Both the position numbers and the translations under genes were made by a program. Under the pieces are notes generated by a model. That model was not told the DNA's origin. It saw only the letters and a program-made list of their open reading frames with translations, and searched no databases. From Eutreptiella sp. 'Long Island Sound 2002' (Eukaryota > Euglenozoa > Euglenophyceae > Eutreptiales > Eutreptiaceae), in assembly GCA_964036045.1 (NCBI GenBank), contig OZ038385.1, positions 60,483,919 through 60,547,918 of the forward strand: a DNA stretch of 64,000 nt. Reading direction: 5' to 3'. Shown piece by piece: positions 12,126-22,409 of the stretch (position 1 is the first letter of the stretch; each line of letters starts with the position of its first letter).

Positions 12126-15100
12126 AGGAGCCCCCACGGGAGTGGGACCTCGGAGGTCTCTCCTCCGAAAATCAGTGGAATCCCTGAGAAGGCGAAGGCA
12201 CATCGGGTGCCGAAGAAGGCTCCGGAAGAGCCAAAACCACTGAGTTTCGCCACTCCCAACCCCTGGAGCGCCCTGCCAAGGGAAGTACATGTGGGTACGG
12301 GACATGGCAAGAAGGAAGGAGCGACCACGGAGAGCCCCGTGGACGGGCAGGACCAACCCAAGATCTACACCATCCGTGACCATACCCTTGAAGTCCTGAT
12401 GCACCCGGACGTGCTAGAGTTGCATGCCGTGAGAGTCGTCCATACACCGCATGGCGACGAGCGGCAGTTGCACTTGAAAGTGCGGGTACGGTGCGGACGA
12501 GAGGAGAAGGTGGTGGATGTGTTGGTGGATACGGGTGCCCAGGTGAGCCTGGTCCGGAGAGGGTTGTTCAAGGAGGAACTCCTGCAGCCCAGCCGGAGAC
12601 CGGTCCGCCTGAAGGTCGCCAACGGAGAGATCATGGGTGGTGGCACCCATGAGGCCACTATCAGTATGGAATTCTGGGAACATGAGCGCTTGAACCGCCC
12701 TGATCAGGCGAAGAGAAGCACTCTATCCGGGAACTTCTATGTGGCCCACATTACAGATTGGGATATGATCATGGGGTACGACTTCATGGTGGCCAACGCC
12801 ATTGGAGCCCTTCCCCATCGTGCAACGCTGGTCCGGGAGGACGATGAATGCCTCACATGGCTGTCCACGGACTCTGCATGCGGATCATCCCAATGGAATG
12901 CTGAGGAAGAGGATCGGATCGTCCAAGCGGTGCAAGCTGTGGGTGCCAAGTCCAGAGGAGACCGTGGAGTTCAGCTCACGGAGTATGGAATGGCGTCACA
13001 GGTGTATGCCAGGATGATCCAGACGCTGGGAGCCGAAGCGCCCGAGACGGACGTCTTCGCTTCCTGGGATGCCCCACTTCTGCGGAAGTGTAGGAGGCAT
13101 TGGCATCGAGGAGACTCAGCCTGGCACAGGCATTGGGGTTTGAAGGAGTGGGGACCCATGTATTGGCATGGCTCCCTGGACAATACCAGACGTACGGTGG
13201 AGAAGATAATCGCGGATAGGGCGAAGGGGATCCTTGTCATAACCGGCATAGGATCCACCCCATGTCCGCTGGAGGGTCTCAAGTCGACGCTGGACTCCAT
13301 CACCCTGAACGAGATGTCATTCGGGCCAGAGGAGGAGTTGTTCATCGACGCCAAGGGTGTATCAATGCCCTCCCCGGGTCAAGCGTGGGGTACCAAGGCT
13401 TTCCTGGTGGATGGGGCGCAAGCCCAGCCCACGGGTGATGAAGCATTCATCCGTAGGGTGGAGGCGGTGCCCATGAAGGTCATGTTTGAGCCCAAGGAGG
13501 GGACGGATCAGCCAATTGATGGCATTGACGTCCTGTCCCACGCCGAGATCGACGACGTCGTCAACTACATGCGGATGGGGATGCACGACCGTGTGGCAGC
13601 CAAGAAGAGGCGGGCCATGGTCACATCTCCGCATTGGTGGGATGACAAGATGTTGGTCACCGGCAAGTACGACAAGGATGAGTTCGTGGCGAGGGTCATG
13701 GATCACATCGCGGACCAATACGATGGTCCGGTTGGGTCGGACCCTCCAACATGGGATTTTCCAAGAATGGGAGCCGATAGCAACAAGAACCAGCCCGAGG
13801 CCGCAAATTTCCGAAGGTTATCGGTGGGAAGTGCACCCCACGACGATGAAGACGGCATATCGGACGAGGAGAAGTCGGAATCGGACCCAGAAGAGGCCTA
13901 TACCGCAGTGCGGTCGGTTGTATCTATACCGAAGCAAGCGGCTGAAGAGGCCCAGGAGAACCCGAAGGTCGCCGAGCTGAAGGAGAGGCTGATCAAGGCC
14001 TATCCGCGGCTATTCAGTGGCGTCGCCAACAAGAACCCTCCAGATCGTGGGAGGTTTGGTACAGCGAAGATCAAGCTGAAGCCGAACCCGAAGATCTATC
14101 GTCATCGGGAGTACCAACTTCAGGGCGATCGGGCCGAGGCCATGAAGAAGCTGTTGGCCGAGTTCATTGAGCGGGGATGGATCGAACCCTCCGACAGTGA
14201 ATGGGCCAGCCCAGCCTTCATCGTGCCCAAGAAGGAGAAGGGCGAGTGGAGGTTGGTGGTGGATTACAGAGGTTTGAACGAGCAGACCGAGCACGACTCG
14301 TACTCGCTTCCCCTGATCGACTCCATCCTCCAAAAGCAACAGAAAAAGCGGATTTTCACGGTGTTGGACCTGAAACACGGTTATCACCAGATGCCGCTAC
14401 ACCCGGACTCCAGGCCCTGCACAGCGATGTCGACGCCGCTGGGGCCCATGCAGTGGAAAGTGGTGCCCATGGGCGCCAAGAATGGCAACGCCGCTTTCCA
14501 GCGCATGATGGAGGACCTACTCGGTCCTGTCCGGGACTGTGCCGATCCCTTCGTGGATGACATCATCATCGGGTCCGGCACGGAGAACATGACTGAGGGC
14601 GAGCTCATCGACGCGCATGAGAAGGATCTGCGCCGAGTGCTCAGTGAGTTGGACAAGCACAACATGGTGTGCAAGCCCACCAAAGCCTCACTCTTCGTGA
14701 AGGAAGTGGAGTTCGCGGGTCACGTGGTTGGTCACGGGCAACGCCGTCCCATGCCTGGGAAGCTGGCGTCCCTGCACCACTGGGAAAAGCCCCAGACCAT
14801 CAGCGAACTCCGATCCTTCATGGGGTTCTGCAATTACCATTCGGGCTATGTCCGGATGTATGCAGAACTGTCGGGGCCGCTGCACAAGATGCTGCAAGTG
14901 GGCAAGTTCGATGGCCGGAAGGGGAGCAAGAAGAAGCTTGCTTGGACCCCTGAGGCCGAAGATGCGTTCAACCGCCTGAAGGAGCGACTCCTGGGGCAAC
15001 TGGGGCTATTCCTGGTGGACCCGGACAAGGGATTCGTGTTACGGACGGACGCCTCGGACTATGCTGTGGGGGCAGTCCTCGAGCAGATCCGAGACGACGG

Positions 15101-17192
15101 GTCACATGTACCCGTGGCGTTCTGGAGCCGGATCCTGGCCGAGGGCCAACGCCGCACCTGGACCGCGAGGGAGAAGGAGACGTACGCCATTGTTTGTGCG
15201 CTCAGGAAGTGGTCTGGCCACATCGGATTGCAACCGGTGGTGGTTTGTACGGACCATCAGTCCTTGCAGAGCTGGCACAAGGAGCACGTCGACACCCCCT
15301 CGGGACCGGCTGCAAGGAGGGCTCGATGGCATAAGACGTTCGCCAAGTTCGACCTCAGCGTCGTACACGTCCCGGGGAAGGACAACACTGTGGCAGATTG
15401 CCTCAGTCGCTGGGCCTACCCCGCGGGCAAGGCGTGGATGGACATATCCAGCCATGGCGACGCCGAGGAAACCGAGGAGGCCAAGCGCATCATCGAGATG
15501 GAGAAGGTCATGGAGCAAGAGGGGGTCAAGTGCTTTGTGGTGATGGCAAACCGTACGGACCTGGCCAAGTTCCGGGGTGCCCGCGTCCAAGCTATTCGAG
15601 AGGAAACCCTCGAGCAATGGATGGTGGCCCCTGTAGAGCTAGTCAGGTCGGTGCTCACAGAGGACTGGTCGGATGACTATGCGGCATCCGAGCACTGGAG
15701 CAAGTACTGGAATGCCGTGAGCGCCCCGTCGGACGAGGATTGGCCCGAGGGCTTGACCGAGGATGGCGACAAGTTGTTCCTCAAGGACAAGCTGCTGGTG
15801 CCCGAGAACCGAGTGGAGGAGCTCATTGACCATTGGCACAACGCCCAGCTCATGCATCCTGGCCGAGACAAGATGCAGCAGGACCTGGAGTGGCGTTTCA
15901 AGTTCCCTCCGGGGTTGTACGCCATCCTGGATAGGTACTGTGGCGACTGTGCCGTGTGTCGGGCCACGAAGAGCCCCAACCACTCCACAGCGGGCAACCC
16001 GGTGTACACGGCTATACCGGAGGCCCCTATGCGGTCCGTTGCCATGGATGTATTCGCCATGCCTGAGGTCACCGTGGAAGGAGAGACCTACGACTGTGTC
16101 ATCCTGGCGGTGGACAGGCACAGCGGGTATATCGTGGCAGTCCCGGGCAAGAAGTCCAAGAAGAAGGACAAGAAGGACAAGCATGGAGTGGGGCTGCAGG
16201 CCAAGACCGTCACTAATGCCATGATCAGGCATTGGCTGACGATTTTTGATGTCCCAGCTGTCATCTGCAGCAATCGGGGCAGTCAATTCGTGGGGACGTG
16301 GTTCAAGACGATGTGTAAGCACACGGGGATTCGGCACGCCAAGACCGTGGCTTACCACAGCCGGTCGAATGGCCGTGCTGAGGTGGCCGGGCGGCAGATG
16401 TTCGAGAAGTTCCGCCAGCTGCACATTGACGAACCGGGCCGGAACTGGTATAACTCGCTGTGGAGAGTGCTCCAGGCGTATCACGACCTTCCGGGCCCCA
16501 CTGGACTGTCGCCCCATCGCATCCTGTTCCTACGGGATCGAGTGTCGCGCACTCTCCCGTGGATGAACCATGGCAAGGTGGCTCGGGATGCGAATGCCAT
16601 GATGGCTGAGGCGGACGACACGGCGGCCAAGGTGTGCAAGGCACTTCAGGACGAGCATGACAAGAGGGCCAAGTACTTCAAGCAAGGGAAGGTCCAGAAG
16701 TATGCTCTCCAAGACACCGTGTGGGTGGAGCGGCACCACAAGGATGTCCTGTCCAGGCATCGGCAGGCGTCTTGGTATGTGCCGGGGTTAATCGTGCGGA
16801 AGGTCGGGCAGGACGTGTATGCGGTTCGTGTGGGGGATAACAAGATCCTGGACCGCGACCATACCCAGCTTCGTCCTGGAGCACCAGACCCCAGCGGACG
16901 TCCCGTCACCTTCGAGTTCACGGCCGGCGATGTGGACTCGGACGATGAGGGTGAGGACGACGATTTCACCGCGGAGAAGATCCTGGCGGACAAGCCGGAC
17001 CCGGGGACGCCTGGGGGGAGGCTTTACAAAGTCCGTTGGAAGGGATTCGCCGCATCCAGGGACTCGTGGGAGCCTCCGAGCAGTTTCGTGCCGAGGTATA
17101 CCACGGTCTGGATGGACTACCTAAAGAAAAAGGGTATTTCTTTGGATGTCAAGGACGTGTTGGTCCATTTGGTTGTTGCTGTAGCACCGTAA
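12126..17192 (+). CDS. pol: E2 Pol: protease, methyltransferase-like remnant, RT, RNase H, integrase, chromodomain
   Basis: It is in the same frame as gag, separated by TAG at 12123. Protease shows VDTGAQ (DTG at 12528-12536). A Dam-like domain follows (DVFAS near 13049), but the NPP motif is replaced by HGS near 13170. RT has the FVDD box at 14550-14561, RNase H has RTDASD near 15040, and the integrase zinc region spans about 15830-15965. The second integrase Asp is Asn (AAT at 16272-16274; E3 has SDRG), so integration activity is probably lost. The E motif NGRAEVAGRQ is kept near 16365. A chromodomain (about 16966-17135, KVRWKGF and SWEP) should bind modified histone tails and guide insertion. 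No premature stop is present. Confidence 0.93.
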   Translation, partial: RSPHGSGTSEVSPPKISGIPEKAKAHRVPKKAPEEPKPLSFATPNPWSALPREVHVGTGHGKKEGATTESPVDGQDQPKIYTIRDHTLEVLMHPDVLELHAVRVVHTPHGDERQLHLKVRVRCGREEKVVDVLVDTGAQVSLVRRGLFKEELLQPSRRPVRLKVANGEIMGGGTHEATISMEFWEHERLNRPDQAKRSTLSGNFYVAHITDWDMIMGYDFMVANAIGALPHRATLVREDDECLTWLSTDSACGSSQWNAEEEDRIVQAVQAVGAKSRGDRGVQLTEYGMASQVYARMIQTLGAEAPETDVFASWDAPLLRKCRRHWHRGDSAWHRHWGLKEWGPMYWHGSLDNTRRTVEKIIADRAKGILVITGIGSTPCPLEGLKSTLDSITLNEMSFGPEEELFIDAKGVSMPSPGQAWGTKAFLVDGAQAQPTGDEAFIRRVEAVPMKVMFEPKEGTDQPIDGIDVLSHAEIDDVVNYMRMGMHDRVAAKKRRAMVTSPHWWDDKMLVTGKYDKDEFVARVMDHIADQYDGPVGSDPPTWDFPRMGADSNKNQPEAANFRRLSVGSAPHDDEDGISDEEKSESDPEEAYTAVRSVVSIPKQAAEEAQENPKVAELKERLIKAYPRLFSGVANKNPPDRGRFGTAKIKLKPNPKIYRHREYQLQGDRAEAMKKLLAEFIERGWIEPSDSEWASPAFIVPKKEKGEWRLVVDYRGLNEQTEHDSYSLPLIDSILQKQQKKRIFTVLDLKHGYHQMPLHPDSRPCTAMSTPLGPMQWKVVPMGAKNGNAAFQRMMEDLLGPVRDCADPFVDDIIIGSGTENMTEGELIDAHEKDLRRVLSELDKHNMVCKPTKASLFVKEVEFAGHVVGHGQRRPMPGKLASLHHWEKPQTISELRSFMGFCNYHSGYVRMYAELSGPLHKMLQVGKFDGRKGSKKKLAWTPEAEDAFNRLKERLLGQLGLFLVDPDKGFVLRTDASDYAVGAVLEQIRDDGSHVPVAFWSRILAEGQRRTWTAREKETYAIVCALRKWSGHIGLQPVVVCTDHQSLQSWHKEHVDTPSGPAARRARWHKTFAKFDLSVVHVPGKDNTVADCLSRWAYPAGKAWMDISSHGDAEETEEAKRIIEMEKVMEQEGVKCFVVMANRTDLAKFRGARVQAIREETLEQWMVAPVELVRSVLTEDWSDDYAASEHWSKYWNAVSAPSDEDWPEGLTEDGDKLFLKDKLLVPENRVEELIDHWHNAQLMHPGRDKMQQDLEWRFKFPPGLYAILDRYCGDCAVCRATKSPNHSTAGNPVYTAIPEAPMRSVAMDVFAMPEVTVEGETYDCVILAVDRHSGYIVAVPGKKSKKKDKKDKHGVGLQAKTVTNAMIRHWLTIFDVPAVICSNRGSQFVGTWFKTMCKHTGIRHAKTVAYHSRSNGRAEVAGRQMFEKFRQLHIDEPGRNWYNSLWRVLQAYHDLPGPTGLSPHRILFLRDRVSRTLPWMNHGKVARDANAMMAEADDTAAKVCKALQDEHDKRAKYFKQGKVQKYALQDTVWVERHHKDVLSRHRQASWYVPGLIVRKVGQDVYAVRVGDNKILDRDHTQLRPGAPDPSGRPVTFEFTAGDVDSDDEGEDDDFTAEKILADKPDPGTPGGRLYKVRWKGFAASRDSWEPPSSFVPRYTTVWMDYLKKKGISLDVKDVLVHLVVAVAP

Positions 17193-17707
17193 TGGATCTC
17201 CCCTTGGCATTTTGTTTGTTTCTGTGATTGAGGAGACGGGTGAGGGCGTTCATCCGGGGATTTTTCGGCCTTGATTGGCCATATACCCCCTTCACTCGAT
17301 CTCCACATATATATTGCATTGTGGTATACTTATTTAGGTCGACCGACGACGTTTTTCTATCTTTGATTTGATTTGATTTGATTTGATAGCCTTGATTGGC
17401 CATATACCCCCTTCACTCGATCTCCACATATATATTGCATTGTGGTATACTTATTTAGGTCGACCGACGACGTTTTTCTATCTTTGATCCCCTTGGTCCA
17501 TGTTGTAGATCAAGTGGAGACCGGATATGGCGTAGGGCGCTGAGTATCAGTGTCCTCACCCCTCCCTTGGGGCATGGGGGACGCCTACGACGTGTGTGGG
17601 GCCTCTATGTGTCCTTGGGACACGGAGGGGGGGGTTGGAGCCCATTGGGGTCCTCCCGTCCTCTCTTCATTGGTTTCCGAGCGGATACAACGCTCTGAGA
17701 AGGGGGG
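17193..17707 (+). other. E2 3' untranslated region with a 100-bp tandem duplication and purine tract
   Basis: No gene is seen. About 100 bp at 17268-17367 is repeated almost perfectly at 17389-17488, separated by a short (TTTGA)n microsatellite. The region ends in GAGAAGGGGGG (17697-17707) directly before the 3' LTR, a typical polypurine tract priming plus-strand DNA. Confidence 0.8.
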
Positions 17708-20063
17708 TGAAGCCGGTTCGGACCCCCGTGGCCATCTTGGGGTCACTTGGGGTGTGTATCTATGTGCCGGCAAGCCGCCATTGGCTGATATCATACTCTC
17801 CCATCCACCTGATCTAACCCGATGTGATAGTGTGATAGGTTTGGCCATTCCGGCTATGAGCGGCCATATTCAGAACCGAGGCACCGCCAGCGGAGATTTA
17901 TATATCGGAGTATCAGGAATCAACAGGGTTTTATTATCATAATGTTTCCGTAATTTTTCAGCCTTTCGTTCTGATGGTCAATGTATCGGCGACTGTCAGT
18001 TGGCTCGCGATTTTGCGTTAACCGATTGGTTAACTGTTATTTCCAGATATTTTGGCGGATATTCCGTTGAAGGGTCAGATTTCATCAGCAAAGGGTTCGT
18101 TGCATCCGCAATTCTCTAAATAAGCACTCGAAATTTTAATCAGAATTTTTCGCGATGTCGAAATCGGATTTTTGACTTCGACATCGCCGCACTTGATTTG
18201 GACTTCTTCGAGTGGTCATACTCCTTTCCCTATGCCCGAATCAGGTTTCCCTTATACTTGCCACCCATTTGACTTGGAGATATAAGGGAAACAAAAGTGA
18301 ATCGTGGGACCACTTTGAAGGACCATATCTACGAGCGAGTGTGAGGAAAGAGAATAAGGAGGATTGGGTTGGAACCGCCTTGGTCTCAAGTTAATTTAGG
18401 AAGCATCAAACGCCTTTGGTACGCACACATGCCCGGTGTAGCAAGGGAAAAGGGTCAAGAGGGTATAAAGTGATATATAACTCTTGGACCGTGCAACCGA
18501 ACATTTTAATGCGACTTTCGAGTGTGCCGCATGAGTGTTGGGGTTGCATAGCAACTTTCCTTGGGTTCCTACGTATTTTTAACGTGAAGTTATGCCAATG
18601 GAGGGACATGGTATATCATGGTGGGAGCCACATTTTGAGGGTATTTGTTATATGCATGGTATATGTTGGATATGCTCACGCCCATGTTATATATCTTCGT
18701 GTGGCCGAAGAGATGGGGAGCCATACGTGACAAGGGCTTTGCCCATGTCCCAATTGTGGAATTCAAAGCGCTAGACCAAGTCTACCGCATATGTATTGCT
18801 CATGGTATGTTTGACAAAGAGATCCATGGGTGCACTCCCATTTTCATGGGGCATGTAGATATGAGTGGCGAAGGTATCTCCATGCACCCGATTGGGGATC
18901 CAAGTGGGGGAATTGTTGGCAAATGGTTCGAATCATTTGTGTATTGAATCATGAGCGGATATCATGGGTGAGCATAGAGATATACTATCATGACAACTTT
19001 GTATTTGGACATATTTTCGTGTTTTTGACCTCATTTTATGCTCATTTTTGTGTTTTATGTGCTCAACTGGTCAGCTAACAGCAAAGTGCCTAGAGATCCG
19101 TGAACTATGGTATGTTGCTTATATGTTGGCATATGCTTCGGTGTTGCACCTCACCATATGCCAGATCACGTAGTCTTTTTGGCTTGGCACACGAGGCCTC
19201 ACAAAATTAGGTCTCAAATTCATGAGTTTACTTGTGAAGCATGTCATGTACATAACCGGAGGAGCTTCGGAGCCAATGATGGGATATTCTTGGGCATGGA
19301 CCTTTGGTCTATATCACCCTTGTATATTACTTTCCGGTTTGACACATGCATGGAGCATTTGGACATTTGCCGTATGCATTTTTGAGTATATAATTGACTT
19401 TTGGGCATAATGGTGTTATTTGCCTGATTTTGCCATGTTGTGAGGTCAACATCATGGGGCAGTTCTCCAAGCCCAATCGACTCCAAGTCCAACCAAGGTT
19501 ATGTCAGGGTAGGGCATGGTCCTGAGTGCCACTCTAGGCCATGACACGCCACCTCCCCTATTGGGCTAGGATTTATAGGCTTGGGGGTGAACACATTTTT
19601 GGGGTTTGTGTAGTGACTTGTGACACATGGCATTCAGCCATCTCATTTGACCTGGTTCAGGGCAATATGTTGGTGAGTCAAGGGAAGGTCTTGAGTCCAG
19701 GGAATGAGGGGTTTATGGCTGTGAATGTGTATGTTTACCTCTTTCCCCAACTTTGCTTTATTTGTGTTCATATGCCAATTTCAGGGCTTTCTCCCTTGGT
19801 GCAATTCTTGTACATGCCCGCCACCGTGGGAATACCGGTGTGCTGAACGAAAGCCCGCAGCCTGATTTGGATTGTGAATTGGGTTATTGCTGTATTTGTT
19901 GGATCTGGTTGTTATTCAGGGTTGAAGGAGGCTTTTATTTTCTATATTTTTGGATTTGGAACCTTGGATTTTGAGCAATGCAATCGTTGATCAGGAGCAA
20001 ATCGGCAGGGGTTACAGGCGGAAGGGGCACAGCGGGGGCCGGTCCTGGTAGGGACCTTCTTTA
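17708..20063 (+). repeat. E2 3' LTR
   Basis: It has the same length as the 5' LTR, with about 25 scattered substitutions. It is followed by the GTAA target duplication and then E1 integrase sequence. The conserved hairpin is at 18153-18186, with one C-to-T change that keeps a G-U pair. Confidence 0.95.
18153..18186 (+). promoter_or_regulatory. Conserved LTR hairpin (E2 3' LTR)
   Basis: Same structure as at 7193-7226. The single difference from the 5' LTR copy falls in the inner three-pair stem and turns G-C into G-U. Confidence 0.6.
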
Positions 20064-20961
20064 GTAACCACCGGTGTGCCCTATACCTACACGTCTAACC
20101 CTCTCTGTGAGAGACAGAACCATGTGGTGGAGCAAAACTTAAGAATCCTGATGAAACAGGAGCGTACCAAGGACTGGGTACGCCTAGTGCCCTGGGCACT
20201 GCTGACCATGAACTCACAGCGGAGCTCTTCTACGGGTTTCACCCCCCAGGAACTGTTCCACGGAGGACAACCTGCTTGGTTCTTCAAAACCCCCTTTCCT
20301 GAGGACTTCAAGAGCCCTGTGGGAGATTGGCTGGAACACAAGCAGTCTCTCGCTAACCAGGCTGGGACTAAGCTGAGACACATTCGTGACCATGAACTGA
20401 TTCGACGGAACCGCCTACGGCGACCTGCCAGCTTCAAGGTCGGTGTCCTTGTTTTGGTTCACCATTCACGCCTACCCTCCTGGCCACGTAACTGCCTACA
20501 AGACCCTTATTTTGGACCCTATCGTATCATCAGGATAGATGGATCCAGGATCCATGTCAGGTGCAGTCCACGTCTAGGTGGTGAACTGCTGTGTGCACCT
20601 AAACAGTTGAGGCACTATCACTCCCCTGACGATTTTTCTTGGGATGAGTGGCGCCTCAGCGACAGTCAGGTCAAGCGTATAGACCTAGAGAACGCTGCCA
20701 GTCCAGAGGAGGCAGACGAACTCGAAGAGATGACTGCCGATGAGATGGCAGTCGATGGTTACTACGTGGTTGCAGGTATTGCTCGCCACGATTATAAACA
20801 GGGCTGGAAATTCCTAACCCTGTGGGATGGCTATGGGATATCTGAGGCGACCTGGGAACCTATGTCAGCCTTCATACAACCAGATGGGAGTATCAACTCC
20901 ATCTTCCGCTCCTATCTCGTTGAGAACAACGAAGGGCAGCTATTAACCCGTGCTGAGACTC
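20064..20961 (+). pseudogene. pol: E1 Pol, second part: integrase C-terminal part and chromodomain
   Basis: This is the direct continuation of the frame interrupted at 6747. It begins with the integrase region NPLCERQN, holding the catalytic Glu. A C-terminal barrel-like region follows (VLVLVHHSRLP near 20445), then a chromodomain (about 20757-20880) with WDGYG and TWEP. The open frame now ends at a TGA at 20997 that lies inside the DIRS element. Across the DIRS insertion the original frame runs nine further codons, rich in basic residues, to a TAA at 26021-26023. The first Asp/Glu change and stops upstream make the protein non-functional. Confidence 0.87.
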
Positions 20962-20991
20962 GGAGGCTCGGCTACAGCACGGCACAATCCC

Positions 20992-21360
20992 CATACTGAG
21001 CACTACTCAAAACTACCGGTTTACTCCACAAGTGTACTCTACATTCCCCCTTTTTGGTACACTTGCCCCCTGATTTTGTTTTGCATATAACTCTACACTG
21101 AGCCCACAAACGGGAAAACGGCCTTCACCAATGGATCCGGCATCCACAAATTATGGGGGTATAGCCCCTTATAAAAATACTTGCAAATTCATCAATTTTG
21201 GGGTTTGAACCCAGGTCCCCCATTTGCAATGCCATGCCTTTAACCACTAAGGCAACTAGCCTGCCAGCTTAACTGCCTGTCACCAGTGTATATAAAAGCA
21301 AATCAAAATCAGTTCTCACTCACTTACCAACCGCCAATAACTGTCTCCCTATGCTCAAAA
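20992..21360. repeat. DIRS left inverted terminal repeat
   Basis: It is the reverse complement of 25564-25931, with only a handful of mismatches. It contains, on the minus strand, the tRNA-Cys-like sequence also present in the right repeat. Confidence 0.92.
21195..21262 (-). other. tRNA-Cys-like sequence in DIRS left repeat
   Basis: Minus-strand copy of the tRNA-like segment described at 25663-25727. See that entry for the arms and defects. Confidence 0.45.
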
Positions 21361-21407
21361 AAACCGGTGTGCTTCATGAATTGATATAATTCTAAGCTAC
21401 TTCTTTT

Positions 21408-22409
21408 TTGGGTTTCTGTTTAAAATTTAAAATCACAGAATACAATTTGGTCATAATGGATGTACACAACATTGTGGATTTTATCACGAAATTGCCAGAA
21501 GCGATGCAGCAAGTTCCAGATTTGCAGACTTTATTGGATGCAATGGAGGACATGGATGCCAATGCACTGACAGAGTGGCAAGCGACCAAGGCATATTCCA
21601 AGTTGACGGGGCATAAAACAGTCTGTGTCGCGAAAGATTTCTTGACTTTATTGCTCAACGCCTTACATATGGTGCACACTGGGAAACCCAAAAAGACGAT
21701 GTCCACGGCAATTAAAGAAGACGTCTTCTTGACGTCGTCGGCGATGGAAGACGCGCTGAAGCGCCCCGGGTCTTCTGATCAGACCTTCGTGTGGCAGGAC
21801 AAAACGCACTCGACTCCGTCGATCGTCAAGCGATTGCTCGCAGAGGCGCCCGCGTTGGTGGAGCCTGCGAAAAGACGCAAGTTCATGCACGAGGTACCGC
21901 ACTATGAGGAAATAGGGCCAACCCCAGTGTATAACGCGCCAGTGCGTAGAGACTACGATGCAGAGAAAATGTGCTGGGACGCACACGTGCGCGAATGTTT
22001 GCGTATGCTCACCACGTTGCAACTCGTGTCAGAAGAACCAGAGTCGATGCCAGACATTGATCCGGTGAATATGTTGCATCACACAATTGCGTCGTTAGGG
22101 GCGCTGTCTCTTTCCATCACATAGTCGCGACGAGTAGCAGTGGATAAACAACTCGAGGTGGAGAAACCAGGTTACACACCACTGTTTGCTGAAGCAGAAC
22201 TAAAGCTATTGAAACACAAGGATACCTTGAACCATAAACTGCGTGGCAGGTCAACGTATTCCAGCTTCCAACATTCCAGCTTCCAACATTCACGTGGTCG
22301 TTATGGCAAGGGATACTCATTTCGTTCTGAGAAAGGAAAAGGCAAAGGTAAAGGGAAGGGCAAAGGCTACGATAAACCCTTCCACACGGAGCGTGTTGCA
22401 GAGAAATGA
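21408..22409 (+). pseudogene. gag: DIRS Gag-like ORF with one UAG
   Basis: The likely start is the ATG at 21456. The frame encodes an acidic, helical-looking protein with no recognised domain, reaches TAG at 22122, then continues in frame to TGA at 22407 with a Gly/Lys-rich repeat tail (GKGKGKGKGK) of RNA-binding type. First position in a DIRS element is normally gag, and the basic tail fits. Its stop overlaps the next start as ATGA (22406-22409), an arrangement that can allow termination-reinitiation. Confidence 0.72.

Larger units (their letters stand above)
6748..20063 (+). mobile_element. E2: Ty3/gypsy chromodomain retrotransposon, complete, nested in E1
   Basis: Two direct LTRs of 2356 bp each (6748-9103 and 17708-20063) flank gag and pol. 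The four bases GTAA before the 5' LTR (6744-6747) recur at 20064-20067. With one copy removed, the E1 integrase frame continues through its catalytic-Glu region, so the boundaries are exact. I counted about 25 differences between the LTRs (about 1%), so insertion is fairly recent. A primer site follows the 5' LTR and a purine tract precedes the 3' LTR. Confidence 0.95.
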
